From contig NZ_JAUYQD010000040.1 of NCBI RefSeq assembly GCF_030697375.1, positions 245,241 to 309,240 on the forward strand: DNA of 64,000 nucleotides. Reading direction: 5' to 3'. The first letter of the stretch is position 1. The number at the start of each line of letters is the position of its first letter. A model generated the notes under the pieces. That model had not been told where the DNA came from. It made no database searches and was given only the letters and a program-made list of their open reading frames with translations. Of the stretch, positions 1-8,959 are shown in pieces. The translations under genes and the position numbers were made by a program. This DNA comes from Rhodoferax sp. (GTDB lineage: Bacteria; Pseudomonadota; Gammaproteobacteria; Burkholderiales; Burkholderiaceae_C).

Positions 1-1290
1 TGGCGCAGATTCGTCAATTGCGATGTGTGCCACAACCATATCAGAGGGTGTCCAATTGGGCCTCGTCAGATAGCCCAGTAATTGAACGCCGCTCCATACG
101 CCATAGCGGACAAATATGCAGTTTCCAGAATCGACAGCAGCCCAACTTGAGGCCATCGAAGAACCAGATAGATTAAGTCGTGAGAGCAGTGCTTGAACTG
201 AAGGTCCATCCACTTCAGTTATTGGCATCAATTCCAATGTTTGCATTGACGAGGTGTCATAAGCGTCACCCGCCGTGGATTCTTCATGGCTCTGTGCAAA
301 CGCCGTCGGAGAAATAACTTGTATATCGAACTGATTCTTAATTTTTGTAGCTGCGTCAAGAATGGCTGAATCATTTGTAATAAATCCCGCCAAGCGATGC
401 TGAATCGCCACAGACAAATGACGGAGGTCTGATTTATCGTTCTCACTGAACTGCGAGGACTCTTTGAGAGGAAAAACCAATGAGGCAAGACCGGGAAACA
501 GATGCCCCCACTCATTTGTGGTCATCAATGAAAATGTGGGAAATATCTTTGTATAAGCTTGCATAGGATCTGTCCGACCTGGTGTCGCCGTCCGATGCAA
601 CTCCGCACTTAATTCAGAACTTATAGCAAAACGGCACAGCCCCATTCGTTCAGCCCGAAATAGATCAATAGCCTCAGCGTTGCGGAGACGTCGAGGTCCG
701 AGGTCAAACAAAACATTCATGTCTAACAAATACAAAGGAATATCTGGTTTGGTCGTGACATCCAGGCCCAGCGGATTTGTGGATGAAAGTCCGCTTGATG
801 CGAACAATTGTGGAGATTCAAGTTCGTGGCAGCGAACTAATATCTGACGCTTACGAACGGCGCCTCCCTGCGCCACACGTTGCACATAAAAGCTTTGACT
901 TTCCCAAAAAGCATTGGCATCGATTAGATCCTCTGCAACGCGTGCAGAGATGAAAATTAAGCCATGATCAGTCAGATGCGATTTCAAACCATCAAGCAAT
1001 ATTTTCGCCGCACCACATCTTCTAAAAAGTGGGGCAACAAACATTTGGAGCACACTCGCTTTTCCGCGACTGCATTTGAACATCAGGTGACCTGCGTATC
1101 TCGTTTCCTCAAAGCTTTTCTCAACCAGAACATGCATTTGCTCACTGCGTGCAAATTCTTGAAAAACGCTCGCCGCGAAAAATCCCAATGAGTTCTTATT
1201 TTGATCTGCCGAAGACACTACTTGCTCTACAAATGGAGCGATCTCTTGGTAATTTTTCAATACCAAAAATTGGTTTGATTTTTTATGCAT
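1..1290 (-). CDS. GNAT-PIN multidomain protein, partial (C-terminus beyond left edge)
   Basis: The minus frame is open from an ATG at 1290 to position 1, about 430 codons with no stop. Residues ~40-155 look like a GNAT acetyltransferase fold, with a beta-strand ending in LQMFVAP followed by an RRCGAAK acetyl-CoA loop. Residues ~185-330 look like a PIN nuclease: LLDMNVLFD supplies the first acid, SSELSAELHR the middle one and FITNDSAILD the last. From ~345 a further stretch (SGVQLLGYL, MVVAHIAIDES) resembles the first half of a second GNAT, cut by the window edge. A purine-rich stretch precedes the ATG. The gene starts 47 bases after jetC on the same strand, so co-transcription is likely. Its base composition is clearly more AT-rich than jetABC, which suggests separate acquisition. 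The domain calls are pattern recognition; the function is unknown. Confidence 0.75.
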   Translation of the reverse strand, partial: MHKKSNQFLVLKNYQEIAPFVEQVVSSADQNKNSLGFFAASVFQEFARSEQMHVLVEKSFEETRYAGHLMFKCSRGKASVLQMFVAPLFRRCGAAKILLDGLKSHLTDHGLIFISARVAEDLIDANAFWESQSFYVQRVAQGGAVRKRQILVRCHELESPQLFASSGLSSTNPLGLDVTTKPDIPLYLLDMNVLFDLGPRRLRNAEAIDLFRAERMGLCRFAISSELSAELHRTATPGRTDPMQAYTKIFPTFSLMTTNEWGHLFPGLASLVFPLKESSQFSENDKSDLRHLSVAIQHRLAGFITNDSAILDAATKIKNQFDIQVISPTAFAQSHEESTAGDAYDTSSMQTLELMPITEVDGPSVQALLSRLNLSGSSMASSWAAVDSGNCIFVRYGVWSGVQLLGYLTRPNWTPSDMVVAHIAIDESAP

Positions 1291-1337
1291 ATTCTTCTTT
1301 CTCTCCCTTGTAAGTCACGTTCACTTTAATTAATAAT

Positions 1338-4300
1338 CTACCGCGATATTTCCGCCAGCCCCTTCTCCACCCGATACTCCTCAATACTCAAATTCCGCAG
1401 CTTCGAATCCCGCCCTTCCTCGTTGTGCACAAAACCCACGCTGGCCACATAGGGCTCGATGATGTGGATTTTTTGCAGCGGCGTGACGATCAGCAGTTGC
1501 AAATTGAGCTGCTGGAACAGCTTCAAGCCGTATTGCGCCGACTCGTCCGAACCGCGGCCAAAGGCTTCGTCGATGACCACGAAGCGGAAGCTGCGCGAGC
1601 GTTTTTCACCCCAGGCCAGGCCGAACTGGTAGGCCAGGCTGGCGGCCAGGATGGTGTAGGCCAGCTTCTCTTTTTGGCCGCCCGACTTGCCGCCTGAGTC
1701 CGAGTAGTGCTCGTGTTCGCGGTCGTCTTCGCGCCAGCGTTCGCTGCCCGAGAACACAAACCAGTTGCGCACATCGGTCACCTTGGCGGCCCAGCGCCGG
1801 TCTTGCTCGCCCTGCCCTTCGCGGCCGCGCAGGCGCTCGATGATGTGTTTGACCTGCAGGAACTTGGCCTCGGAATACTGGCCCTCGTCGGTGTTGCCGC
1901 TGGAGCCCGAGAGCGAACCCTCCAGGCAGGTGCGCAATTCGGTCTGGAAGTCGCGCACTTCGGCGTCCGTGGTCAGCTGCGCTTCCAGTACGATGTAACG
2001 GCCGGGGTTGTAGTCGATCTGCGTGAGCGACTGGTTGATGCGGGCGATGCGCGCCTTGATGGTTTCGCGCTCATTGTTCAGCTTGGTATTGAACTGCGCC
2101 ACTTCGCGGATGGTGTTCTGGTTCAGCAGGTCCTTGAAGCGTGTCTCAAAACGCGGTAGGTCATCCGTGGCCAGTTTGTCGAGCATGGTGCGGTACTCGC
2201 CGGCCGCCTCCACGGCCACATCCACCTCCTGCGTCTCTAGCGGGTAACGGGTGCTGAAGCTTCGCATGGCGTCGATGATTTTGTCGCGCAGGCGCTTGGT
2301 GCGGCCATCGTCGGCGTCAATGGTTTTTTGCAAGCCGTCACGCATGTCGCGTTCGCGGTTGTCGCAGGATTCGATGGTCAGCGTGTGTTCGCCGAGTATC
2401 TCCATCTGCAAACTGACCAGGCGGGTGGTCAGGGGGCTGGGCGGTAGGGCGTTCTGCGCAGGTAAAGGAGGAGCCCGCAGAGCGGGCGGGGGACACGGAG
2501 CAGAACGCTCTGCCGCCCAGACTCCTGGGGCGTCCTGCTTTGCCCAGTCGCCTCGCAACGCCTCCGTTTGGCTACGCAGCGCTTGCAGGTCGCTGGTTTT
2601 CTGCTCGGTTCTTGCACGCCGCTCACGCTGCTCGGTCAACTGTTGATCGGTGGCTGCCAGCTCCGCTTCCAACGCGCTCAGTCGGTCGGTCAGCGCCTGC
2701 AATACGTCGGAGGCGGCTTTCAGCGTGGCCAGTTCGTCAGCCAGCTTGGCCACTTCCAGCGCAATCGCGGGCCAGTCGAGTTCGGCGTAGTCGCGGTATT
2801 CCACCAGTTTGGACAGGGTATCCAGGCGCTCTTTGATCTCGCCCTGCTCGCGGCCCAGGTCAGCGAGTTGTTTGGCGGTATGGGCCAGGCGGGCTTCAAG
2901 CCCACGCTTTTTGCCGTTCAGCGCGTCCAGCTTGGCGGTGTTGCTCCAACCCAGCACGTAGCGGCTGCGGTCGTCAATGCGATGGCGGTCGTCCTTCTCG
3001 TGGCGCTCGCCGCCTTTGCTCTGCCCGGCGCGGGTGATGGCCTTGGGTTCGCGGCGAAACTGCTCCTGCGTGCTGCAGCAGACCACGTTGAAGCGCTGCC
3101 AGACGGCATTTTCCAGCCAGGCGTAAAACGGCGAATCGGGCTTGAGCGTCAGCTTGCGCACCAGCGCATCGGCGTGCGCCGAGGGCAAGTCCGCCTGTTT
3201 GGCCGGCCGCACGCAAAAGTACACCAGGCGGCCTCTGAGATGGGTTTGATCGACCCATTCGGCCACCCTGGCGTAGTGCGCCTCCGGCACCAGCAAGGAG
3301 AGCGCAAAGTTGTGCATCAAGCGCTCGGCGGCGCCCTCCCAGTCGCGTTCATCGTCGCGCACCTCGATCAATTCGCCCGCAAAGGGCATGGCATCTTCCC
3401 GCACATTCAAGGCCTGGCACAGGGCGGCGCGCACGGCGATTTGCTGGGCGTCGATGTTGCTGCGCCGCCCCTGCAGGCTGGTGATCTCGGCGATCAGGGC
3501 GTCGCGCTCCTGGCGCCCCTGGGCAAAAGTCACACCCAGTTCGTTGAGTTCGTTTTGCAAGTCCACGGCACGGCTGCTCTCCACCTCGTGTTTTTGCACA
3601 CAGGTTTGCTGCTGCACCAGCAGGTCTTCCGCGCTGCCCACCTGCAGCAGCTTGAGTTTTCGGCGCAGTTCGTCGTAGCGTGCGGCGTTGGCTTTGCGCC
3701 GGGTGATCTCCAACTGCCGGCGGGCCATCTCTGCGTCAAGATGGGCCATGCGGTCGCCGCCGCTGTGGGCGATGCTCAGGCGCAACTCACGCTCCTGCAC
3801 TTGCTGGGCCGTTTTACGCGCTTCCAGCCGTTCGACTTTGGTGCTTTCGCTCTTGAAATTGTCGGCCAAGGTTTCCAGGCGCGCGTCGATCAAGGCCAGC
3901 TTGAGCCCGGCAAAGTGGGCCTTGAGCCCTTCGCGGCATGCGCGCAATTCATCGGTGGCCGCCAGCAGCGCGCTGTGCCGGTCGCAGTCCGCCACCAGCG
4001 GCGTGAGCAACTCGACTTGTTGCTTGGCTTTGAGCACCGCCTCATGGGCGCGGTTCAGGTCGTCAAAGTGCGCAATCAGGCCCGCAATACGCGGGGCCAC
4101 GTCAAAAGGCTCCAGCATGTGGTGGCGCACAAAGTCGGTCAGGTTGCCCACCGATTTCATGGACACCGTTTGGTGAAACAGCTCCAGCGCTTGCTCGCCC
4201 TCGATGCCAAAGCGGCGCCGAAAATGCGCGCCGTAGGGCGGAAAGCTGTCAAACAGCTCCACGCCGTTTTTACGCAGGCGTTTGCGCAACTGCGCTATCT

Positions 4301-4844
4301 CCGTGCCAAAGTGGGCGAAATCGGTGGCCAGCGCCAGGGACTTTTCCGCAACCGCATAAAAACGCTCGGGCTGGCCGCCCGCGTCCTTGATCCAGAACAC
4401 CTGCGCCAGCGTCACTGTCTGGTCAAACCCGGCGTTGTGGAACACGCCCAGAATCACCGAGTAGTTGCTTGGGTCCCGCAGGGCCACGGGTTTGGCGTTG
4501 CCGCTGACCTCGTTGCGCTCGGACTTGTAATGGCCCAGCACGTAGGATCGCAGCGAGCGTTCCCGCGCATCGGCGCCAGCGGCCTTGTTGTAGGCGATGC
4601 GCTGGGCCGGCACCAGCAGCGTGGTGATGGCATCGACCAGCGTGGACTTGCCAGAGCCAATGTCGCCGGTCAGCAGACCATTTTTACCGCCCAGCTCCAG
4701 CGTCCAGACGCGTTTATCGAACGTGCCCCAGTTGAAGACTTCCAGGCGCATCAGGCGAAAGCCGGTCAGCGCCTCGGGGGCGCTGAAATCCAGTGCATCC
4801 AAACCCGTACCCTCCACCGGGCTGGCTTGTGTTGGCTCATGCAT
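1338..4844 (-). CDS. jetC: Wadjet/Mks condensin ATPase JetC (MksB-like)
   Basis: SMC/MukB-like ATPase of about 1168 residues. Walker [10 protein letters not shown] lies at ~60-68. The ABC signature ([11 protein letters not shown], ~1050) and Walker B with catalytic Glu (FRFVVIDEA, ~1087-1095) are at the C-terminus. Between them is a long charged, coiled-coil-like middle, as expected for a hinge-and-arm SMC. I chose the ATG at 4844: AAGGGG lies 9 bases upstream, and the start overlaps the jetB stop by 8 bases. A start at 4853 or 4931 is possible but would cut further into jetB. In Wadjet type I this subunit works with JetA (kleisin) and JetB (KITE) to extrude DNA loops and recognise plasmids. 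Residues ~775-803 come from a palindromic repeat inserted in frame (2437-2520). Confidence 0.9.
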   Translation of the reverse strand: MHEPTQASPVEGTGLDALDFSAPEALTGFRLMRLEVFNWGTFDKRVWTLELGGKNGLLTGDIGSGKSTLVDAITTLLVPAQRIAYNKAAGADARERSLRSYVLGHYKSERNEVSGNAKPVALRDPSNYSVILGVFHNAGFDQTVTLAQVFWIKDAGGQPERFYAVAEKSLALATDFAHFGTEIAQLRKRLRKNGVELFDSFPPYGAHFRRRFGIEGEQALELFHQTVSMKSVGNLTDFVRHHMLEPFDVAPRIAGLIAHFDDLNRAHEAVLKAKQQVELLTPLVADCDRHSALLAATDELRACREGLKAHFAGLKLALIDARLETLADNFKSESTKVERLEARKTAQQVQERELRLSIAHSGGDRMAHLDAEMARRQLEITRRKANAARYDELRRKLKLLQVGSAEDLLVQQQTCVQKHEVESSRAVDLQNELNELGVTFAQGRQERDALIAEITSLQGRRSNIDAQQIAVRAALCQALNVREDAMPFAGELIEVRDDERDWEGAAERLMHNFALSLLVPEAHYARVAEWVDQTHLRGRLVYFCVRPAKQADLPSAHADALVRKLTLKPDSPFYAWLENAVWQRFNVVCCSTQEQFRREPKAITRAGQSKGGERHEKDDRHRIDDRSRYVLGWSNTAKLDALNGKKRGLEARLAHTAKQLADLGREQGEIKERLDTLSKLVEYRDYAELDWPAIALEVAKLADELATLKAASDVLQALTDRLSALEAELAATDQQLTEQRERRARTEQKTSDLQALRSQTEALRGDWAKQDAPGVWAAERSAPCPPPALRAPPLPAQNALPPSPLTTRLVSLQMEILGEHTLTIESCDNRERDMRDGLQKTIDADDGRTKRLRDKIIDAMRSFSTRYPLETQEVDVAVEAAGEYRTMLDKLATDDLPRFETRFKDLLNQNTIREVAQFNTKLNNERETIKARIARINQSLTQIDYNPGRYIVLEAQLTTDAEVRDFQTELRTCLEGSLSGSSGNTDEGQYSEAKFLQVKHIIERLRGREGQGEQDRRWAAKVTDVRNWFVFSGSERWREDDREHEHYSDSGGKSGGQKEKLAYTILAASLAYQFGLAWGEKRSRSFRFVVIDEAFGRGSDESAQYGLKLFQQLNLQLLIVTPLQKIHIIEPYVASVGFVHNEEGRDSKLRNLSIEEYRVEKGLAEISR
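2437..2520. repeat. nested palindromic element, copy 1 (inside jetC)
   Basis: 84 bp. The left arm begins CTGGGCGGTAGGGCGTTCTG and the right arm ends CAGAACGCTCTGCCGCCCAG, inverted repeats with two mismatches. The core holds a smaller hairpin (GCCCGCAGAGCGGGC). The same core, in the opposite orientation relative to the + strand, recurs at 30414-30515 and 32672-32757. The length is a multiple of three and the jetC frame stays open through it. Confidence 0.85.
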
Positions 4845-5505
4845 CGTTGGCATCCCCTTCGGGTGCGGCGAGTTGTGCTTGGTAGGCGGCCAGGCGCTGG
4901 TCGAATTCGGCCAGCCACTGCGCATCCACAAAGGCCTTGAGAATGCGGCGCACCTCGTACACCGGCTCTTGTGCCGCGCGCCCGGCGCTGCTGACCTGGG
5001 GCTTCAGGCGCCGCACAAAACCGAGGTCGATGATCTTGTTCAAGTGCGTTTCCACCTGGTCCATCAAGCGCGATTCGTTGGAACCCGCAGGCAAGAAGAC
5101 CCGCACCAGTTCCACCACCGCGTCGCGCGACAAAATCAAGCGCGTATCGCCGCCGCTGGCGTCGAATTCGGCCAGCTTCTTGCGCAAGAGCGCCAGCAAG
5201 AGGCTGACCTGAAAACTCAAGGGCCGGCGCGCCACCAGCCGTGGCGACTTGGGCGCGTCTTCATCGGGCGTGGAGCGCGACCGCAAAAAGGCATACCCTT
5301 CAGCTTCGTCCAGCACCAGGTCCAGCGCCAGCACCGCCACATAGTCGCGCACCCGGGCCTGCAATTTCAGCAGCGCGGCCCAGGCCTGGGCGTCTTCATC
5401 GCGGTAGAGCACACTTTTGAGCAGCGGGACGACAAGGCTGGTGAGGTCGTGCTGGGGCAGACTAGAACCAGGCTCCAGCACGTTGGGAATCTCCATTGCA
5501 GGCAT
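4837..5505 (-). CDS. jetB: Wadjet/Mks subunit JetB (DUF4194, MksE-like KITE protein)
   Basis: A 222-residue DUF4194-type protein, the usual size for JetB/MksE. It is expected to form the winged-helix KITE dimer that binds the JetA kleisin and JetC. The ATG lies two bases after the jetA stop, and the C-terminus overlaps the jetC start, so A, B and C are translationally coupled. The middle ([20 protein letters not shown]) fits the winged-helix pattern of the family. Order and strand match canonical jetABC. Assignment rests on gene order, length and family resemblance. Confidence 0.85.
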   Translation of the reverse strand: MPAMEIPNVLEPGSSLPQHDLTSLVVPLLKSVLYRDEDAQAWAALLKLQARVRDYVAVLALDLVLDEAEGYAFLRSRSTPDEDAPKSPRLVARRPLSFQVSLLLALLRKKLAEFDASGGDTRLILSRDAVVELVRVFLPAGSNESRLMDQVETHLNKIIDLGFVRRLKPQVSSAGRAAQEPVYEVRRILKAFVDAQWLAEFDQRLAAYQAQLAAPEGDANDA

Positions 5506-5507
5506 CC

Positions 5508-6989
5508 TCAGTTCCTCACAAAAATAACGCGCGGCAATCGGGCGCGGCGTATGACAGGGGCAGTCAAATTATCTGGCGTACCTTGTGTGTCCGGCACCAC
5601 CCATTCCACCGACTCCAGCGTGGTTTCATCCACCACCGAGTTCGGTGACTCGCTGGCCAGTTGCAGATAGGCCACCAACTCGCCCAGCCCCTGTTCCAGC
5701 GGCCGCGTTTGCAGCAGTTCCCCCAGGCTGATCTGCGCCCGGGTTTGCAAGGACTGGCGGATGTGGCCCGCCAAGGCGGCTTTATCGACCCGCACTTGCG
5801 AGAACAGGGCGGCGGCATCCACATTCGCCTCGCCCGCCTCCAGCGCCACGTTGGCAATCACGGTCTTGATGGCCGGGCTGAACAGCGGCCGCTCCATGGG
5901 CAGCTCCAGGCTGGCGCTCAGGTCGTCCACCTCCATGAATGCCCCCGTGGGCGGTGCAGCACGCAGCGCCAGTGCGCGGGCCTCGATGCCACGCAATATA
6001 TCCATGATGCGGCGGTTTTCCAGCCAGGCCTGGTCGTCCAGGAAGCGGCGCAACTGTTGCGACAACTGTGCCACCGTGGCCTGCGCGTGCTCGCCCGCCT
6101 CCAGCCAGTCGTAATGCACGCGTTTGAGCCGCAGGTCCGGCGACAGCGCCGCCACCGGGGGCAGTTGCAGCACACGCTCCAGCAACTGCGTCAGCTCTTC
6201 CTGGCGCGCCTGCGACATCAAAAAGTCCCAGAAGGCGCGAAAGCTCTTGCCTTGGTCGGACTCGGCAATGGCGTCGCGCTCGCCCATGATCTCTTCCAGC
6301 AGCGCACCTTTGGCGCCGTCCCACAGCGCAATGCGCTCGCGCACTCGTCTGTCCAAGCCGCGAAAGTTGTGCTCCACCTCCCGAAAATCGGTCAGCAGCT
6401 CACGCGCCAGGCCAGTGAATTGCTGGAAACGCTCTTTCAGCGCCGTGTCGTCCAGCAGGGGCATCTCGCCCCCCAGCACCAGCGCAATCTCGGCGTCGAT
6501 CTCGTCGCGTTTTTTGTGCAACTCCTGCAGGCGTGTCTCGGGGTTGGTGTCGCTGCCCTCGCTCATCTGCTTGAGCAATTCAAACAGCGTGAGCAGGCGC
6601 GACTCGGTGCCGACAAAAGCGCGCTCCGTCAGGCTGGTGAGCCAGGCCAGTGCCCGCTCGGTGGCCGGGGTCAGGTCAAAATGCGGCTCGTCCGAGCCCG
6701 CAGGGTAAAACTTGCGCAGCCAGCCCTTCTCGTTGGCGGCCCAGTCGTTCAGGTACTCTTGCGCGCTCTTGGGAAACAGCGGCCCACCCCCACGCGCCGC
6801 CGACTGCTCGCGCACGCCAAACAAGGTGTCTTCCAGCGCCTCGACCAGATCGGACTGCGCCATTACGCGCACATTCGGAGCTATGAAGGCACGGTGCAAA
6901 AAGCTGCCAATCAGCGGCGCGTGCTCGGCTGCCAGCAAGCGCCAGGCGGGATGCTGGCGGCGCAGGGCTTCCAGGGTGGCGTAGTCCAA
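5508..6989 (-). CDS. jetA: Wadjet/Mks subunit JetA (DUF3375, MksF-like kleisin)
   Basis: A 493-residue DUF3375-type protein, typical of JetA/MksF, the kleisin that bridges the ATPase heads. The N-terminus (DYATLEALRRQHPAWRLL) is characteristic, and a charged helical middle (LQELHKKRDEIDAEIALVLG) is present. No ATG fits the N-terminus. The start taken is TTG at 6989, with GGAG about 12 bases upstream; an ATT two codons further upstream sits closer to that site and cannot be excluded. The gene follows the GNAT toxin gene by 89 bases on the same strand and is joined to jetB by a two-base gap. Confidence 0.85.
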   Translation of the reverse strand: MDYATLEALRRQHPAWRLLAAEHAPLIGSFLHRAFIAPNVRVMAQSDLVEALEDTLFGVREQSAARGGGPLFPKSAQEYLNDWAANEKGWLRKFYPAGSDEPHFDLTPATERALAWLTSLTERAFVGTESRLLTLFELLKQMSEGSDTNPETRLQELHKKRDEIDAEIALVLGGEMPLLDDTALKERFQQFTGLARELLTDFREVEHNFRGLDRRVRERIALWDGAKGALLEEIMGERDAIAESDQGKSFRAFWDFLMSQARQEELTQLLERVLQLPPVAALSPDLRLKRVHYDWLEAGEHAQATVAQLSQQLRRFLDDQAWLENRRIMDILRGIEARALALRAAPPTGAFMEVDDLSASLELPMERPLFSPAIKTVIANVALEAGEANVDAAALFSQVRVDKAALAGHIRQSLQTRAQISLGELLQTRPLEQGLGELVAYLQLASESPNSVVDETTLESVEWVVPDTQGTPDNLTAPVIRRARLPRVIFVRN

Positions 6990-7078
6990 ATTAATGGTGC
7001 ACTCCAGGGCACCTGTGCAGGCCGCGCAAAAAACAACCCAAGGGCTTGGAGCACATGGAACTCATATCAAGAACCGCA

Positions 7079-7576
7079 TTAGGTCGCAGGCAACTTTTGC
7101 AAGGTCGATACCGGCAAATACAGACACAAAGGGTTATCCAGTGTTGCTGTAAAGCCAAGCGTTTCATAAAACGCCTTGGCTTTTTCATGCTTTGCATCCA
7201 CCACCACGGCGTAGATACCAACCGCATTGGCAAACTCCAAAACCAATTGCAAGGCGAAGGACATCAATTGCTGACCCGTGCCACGCCCCTGTTCACGCCG
7301 GTCCACCGCCAGGCGGCCGATACGCAGCACCGGCGCCGGGTAACGCGGTAGCTTGGAGTGCGGCGGTAGCTGCCGGGTTTGAACCTGACCCGCACTAACG
7401 GTAACAAAGCCCACCACCGCAACGCCATCGTCCGCCAAGGCCACATAGGTTTTTCCAAATCCTTTGCGCGCCAACTGGCTCGCCTGACGGTGTAAAAACT
7501 CGTTCAGGGCAGGCTCGCCACAATCAAAATCAGCACGCTGGTGATGGACAGCCAAGCGCTCAATACGTGGGGGCAT
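7079..7576 (-). CDS. GNAT toxin of a type II toxin-antitoxin pair (TacT/AtaT-like)
   Basis: A 165-residue GNAT acetyltransferase. The acetyl-CoA loop REQGRGTGQQL follows the strand IGRLAVD, and the C-terminal KAFYETLGF supplies the Tyr used as general acid in TacT-type toxins. Proteins of this family acetylate the amino group of aminoacyl-tRNA and stop translation. The ATG directly follows the stop of the DUF1778 gene (TGAATG), the standard antitoxin-toxin order. The N-terminal ERLAVHHQRADFDCGEPALN is typical of these toxins. The target tRNA cannot be read from sequence. Confidence 0.85.
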   Translation of the reverse strand: MPPRIERLAVHHQRADFDCGEPALNEFLHRQASQLARKGFGKTYVALADDGVAVVGFVTVSAGQVQTRQLPPHSKLPRYPAPVLRIGRLAVDRREQGRGTGQQLMSFALQLVLEFANAVGIYAVVVDAKHEKAKAFYETLGFTATLDNPLCLYLPVSTLQKLPAT

Positions 7577-7846
7577 TCAGCGCAAGGCCATGAGTTTTCT
7601 CAGTGCCTCGTTGGGTTCTGGCGGGTTTTCGCACCTTGCGACAAAGGCCTCAAACGCATCCGCAGACAGCATGAGTGTGTCTGTATCCGCCACGATGCGG
7701 CTTGATGTCTCGTACATGCTTTGGGAAATAAAACTTGACACAGTCGAACCTGTGATCGCCGCCGCGCGTTCGATCATGTCCTTGACTTCGTGGCTGGTGC
7801 GCAGGTTGATGCGGGCAGATTCCGAATGGGCGCGAGAGGATGGCAT
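7577..7846 (-). CDS. DUF1778 antitoxin (TacA/AtaR-like, ribbon-helix-helix)
   Basis: An 89-residue DUF1778 protein. The N-terminal SARINLRTSHEVKDMIERAA fits the ribbon-helix-helix DNA-binding part, and the C-terminal tail (FEAFVARCENPPEPNEALR) is the part that wraps the GNAT toxin in this family. AGGAGC sits 8 bases upstream of the ATG. The family normally represses its own operon together with the toxin, so an operator in the ~30 bases between this gene and cobD is likely but was not identified. It is immediately followed by the GNAT toxin gene. Confidence 0.85.
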   Translation of the reverse strand: MPSSRAHSESARINLRTSHEVKDMIERAAAITGSTVSSFISQSMYETSSRIVADTDTLMLSADAFEAFVARCENPPEPNEALRKLMALR

Positions 7847-7876
7847 GGTAAAGCTCCTATTTGCGAAAATTGTACG

Positions 7877-8959
7877 TCAATTCGCCACATAAAGTGTCGA
7901 TGCCAGTGCCGCCCGCAAAGCATCCTGCGCCACCGGCGGCTGCACGCTCAGGCGCACATGGCCAGGCAGGCCGAAGGAGGTGGTGTCGCGCAGCTTGATG
8001 CCCGCTGCGCGCAGACGGTCCAGGTCAGCCGCCAGGCCCGCACCATGGGCCGGCTGGGCGCAGAAGAAATTGGTGTCGCTGGGCAGGCAGGTCCAGCCCA
8101 GGGCTTGGAGCATCTCGATCTGCATGGCTTTCCAGCGGCGCAGGGTGTGCAGGCTCTCGGTCAGCCAGCCCTGAACCTCGGGCTGCACCCAGGCGTGCAG
8201 CAGCGCCACGCCATGCGCGCCCAGCGGCCACGATGGGGCCAAGCGCTCCAACTCAACGGCGGCCTCCTCGGCACCCAGCGGGGCGATGGCATAGGCGGCG
8301 CGCACCCCGGTCAGGCCCAGGGCCTTGTTGGGAGAGTACATCTGCCAGACCTGTGCGCGCTGGCTTGTCGTCAGCGAAGGCGAGCCACTCAGGCGCAGCG
8401 GTGCGTAGGCGCAGTCCAGCACCAGCGGCGCTCTGGGGAGCGCGGGCACATCAGCATCCGAAGGCCAGTCCGCGCCGGCCATCCACCCGGGCCAAGCGGC
8501 ATGTGCGCCGCCCAGCGGGCTGGAGGGTTCACATGCCCAGACCAGTTGCGCCGCAGCAGGCCGGGAGGTCAGCCCCAGGCGCCACACCTGCGCCGCCTGG
8601 GCGTAGTCCCCATAGGCGTGGGGGGGCACGCACACTTTGCGCACGCCCCGCCGCACCCCTTGCTGCGCCACCCAGGCCGTGGTGCGGAAGATGAACTCGC
8701 TGGCGCTTGCCGCCAGCACCACACGTGGTGCTTCCACCCCATGGAAAGCCGCCAAAGCAATGCGCAACTGCGTGTAGTGGGGGTCCGGGTAACGGGTCGC
8801 ATCGGCTTGCTGCAATGCCGCGACCACCGCTGGGCAAGGGCCACAGGCATTGCTGTTGGTAGAAAAATCAAAACGCGGCACGCCAGCGGCATCGGGGCCC
8901 CCGTGCATGCGTACGGGTGGCGCCACGGGTTGCTTGACCGGGAGGTTCACACCCCTCAT
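7877..8959 (-). CDS. cobD: L-threonine-O-3-phosphate decarboxylase (CobD of Salmonella, CobC of Pseudomonas)
   Basis: A 360-residue fold-type I PLP enzyme. It makes (R)-1-aminopropan-2-ol phosphate, the linker attached to cobyric acid by CbiB. The N-terminus RFDFSTNSNACGP is typical (consensus DFSxNxNPxGP). The PLP lysine is in YSPNKALGLTGVRAAYA, and the C-terminal arginine strand is GHVRLSVQ. The ATG overlaps the cbiB stop (ATGA). It is the last gene of the cobalamin run before the toxin-antitoxin pair. Nearby homologues include histidinol-phosphate aminotransferases, but the context settles the call. Confidence 0.88.
   Translation of the reverse strand: MRGVNLPVKQPVAPPVRMHGGPDAAGVPRFDFSTNSNACGPCPAVVAALQQADATRYPDPHYTQLRIALAAFHGVEAPRVVLAASASEFIFRTTAWVAQQGVRRGVRKVCVPPHAYGDYAQAAQVWRLGLTSRPAAAQLVWACEPSSPLGGAHAAWPGWMAGADWPSDADVPALPRAPLVLDCAYAPLRLSGSPSLTTSQRAQVWQMYSPNKALGLTGVRAAYAIAPLGAEEAAVELERLAPSWPLGAHGVALLHAWVQPEVQGWLTESLHTLRRWKAMQIEMLQALGWTCLPSDTNFFCAQPAHGAGLAADLDRLRAAGIKLRDTTSFGLPGHVRLSVQPPVAQDALRAALASTLYVAN

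Noticed and set aside
964..1191. 75-codon plus-strand frame, and a 95-codon minus-strand frame at 228-515
   Set aside because: Both lie inside the GNAT-PIN reading frame, which is open for 430 codons with recognisable domains.
2568..4940. 790-codon open frame on the plus strand
   Set aside because: It is antisense to jetC, which has complete ATPase motifs; long antisense frames are expected at this GC content.
6991..7233. 80-codon minus-strand frame between the toxin gene and jetA
   Set aside because: It overlaps the GNAT toxin gene in another frame and has no recognisable features; treated as a shadow.
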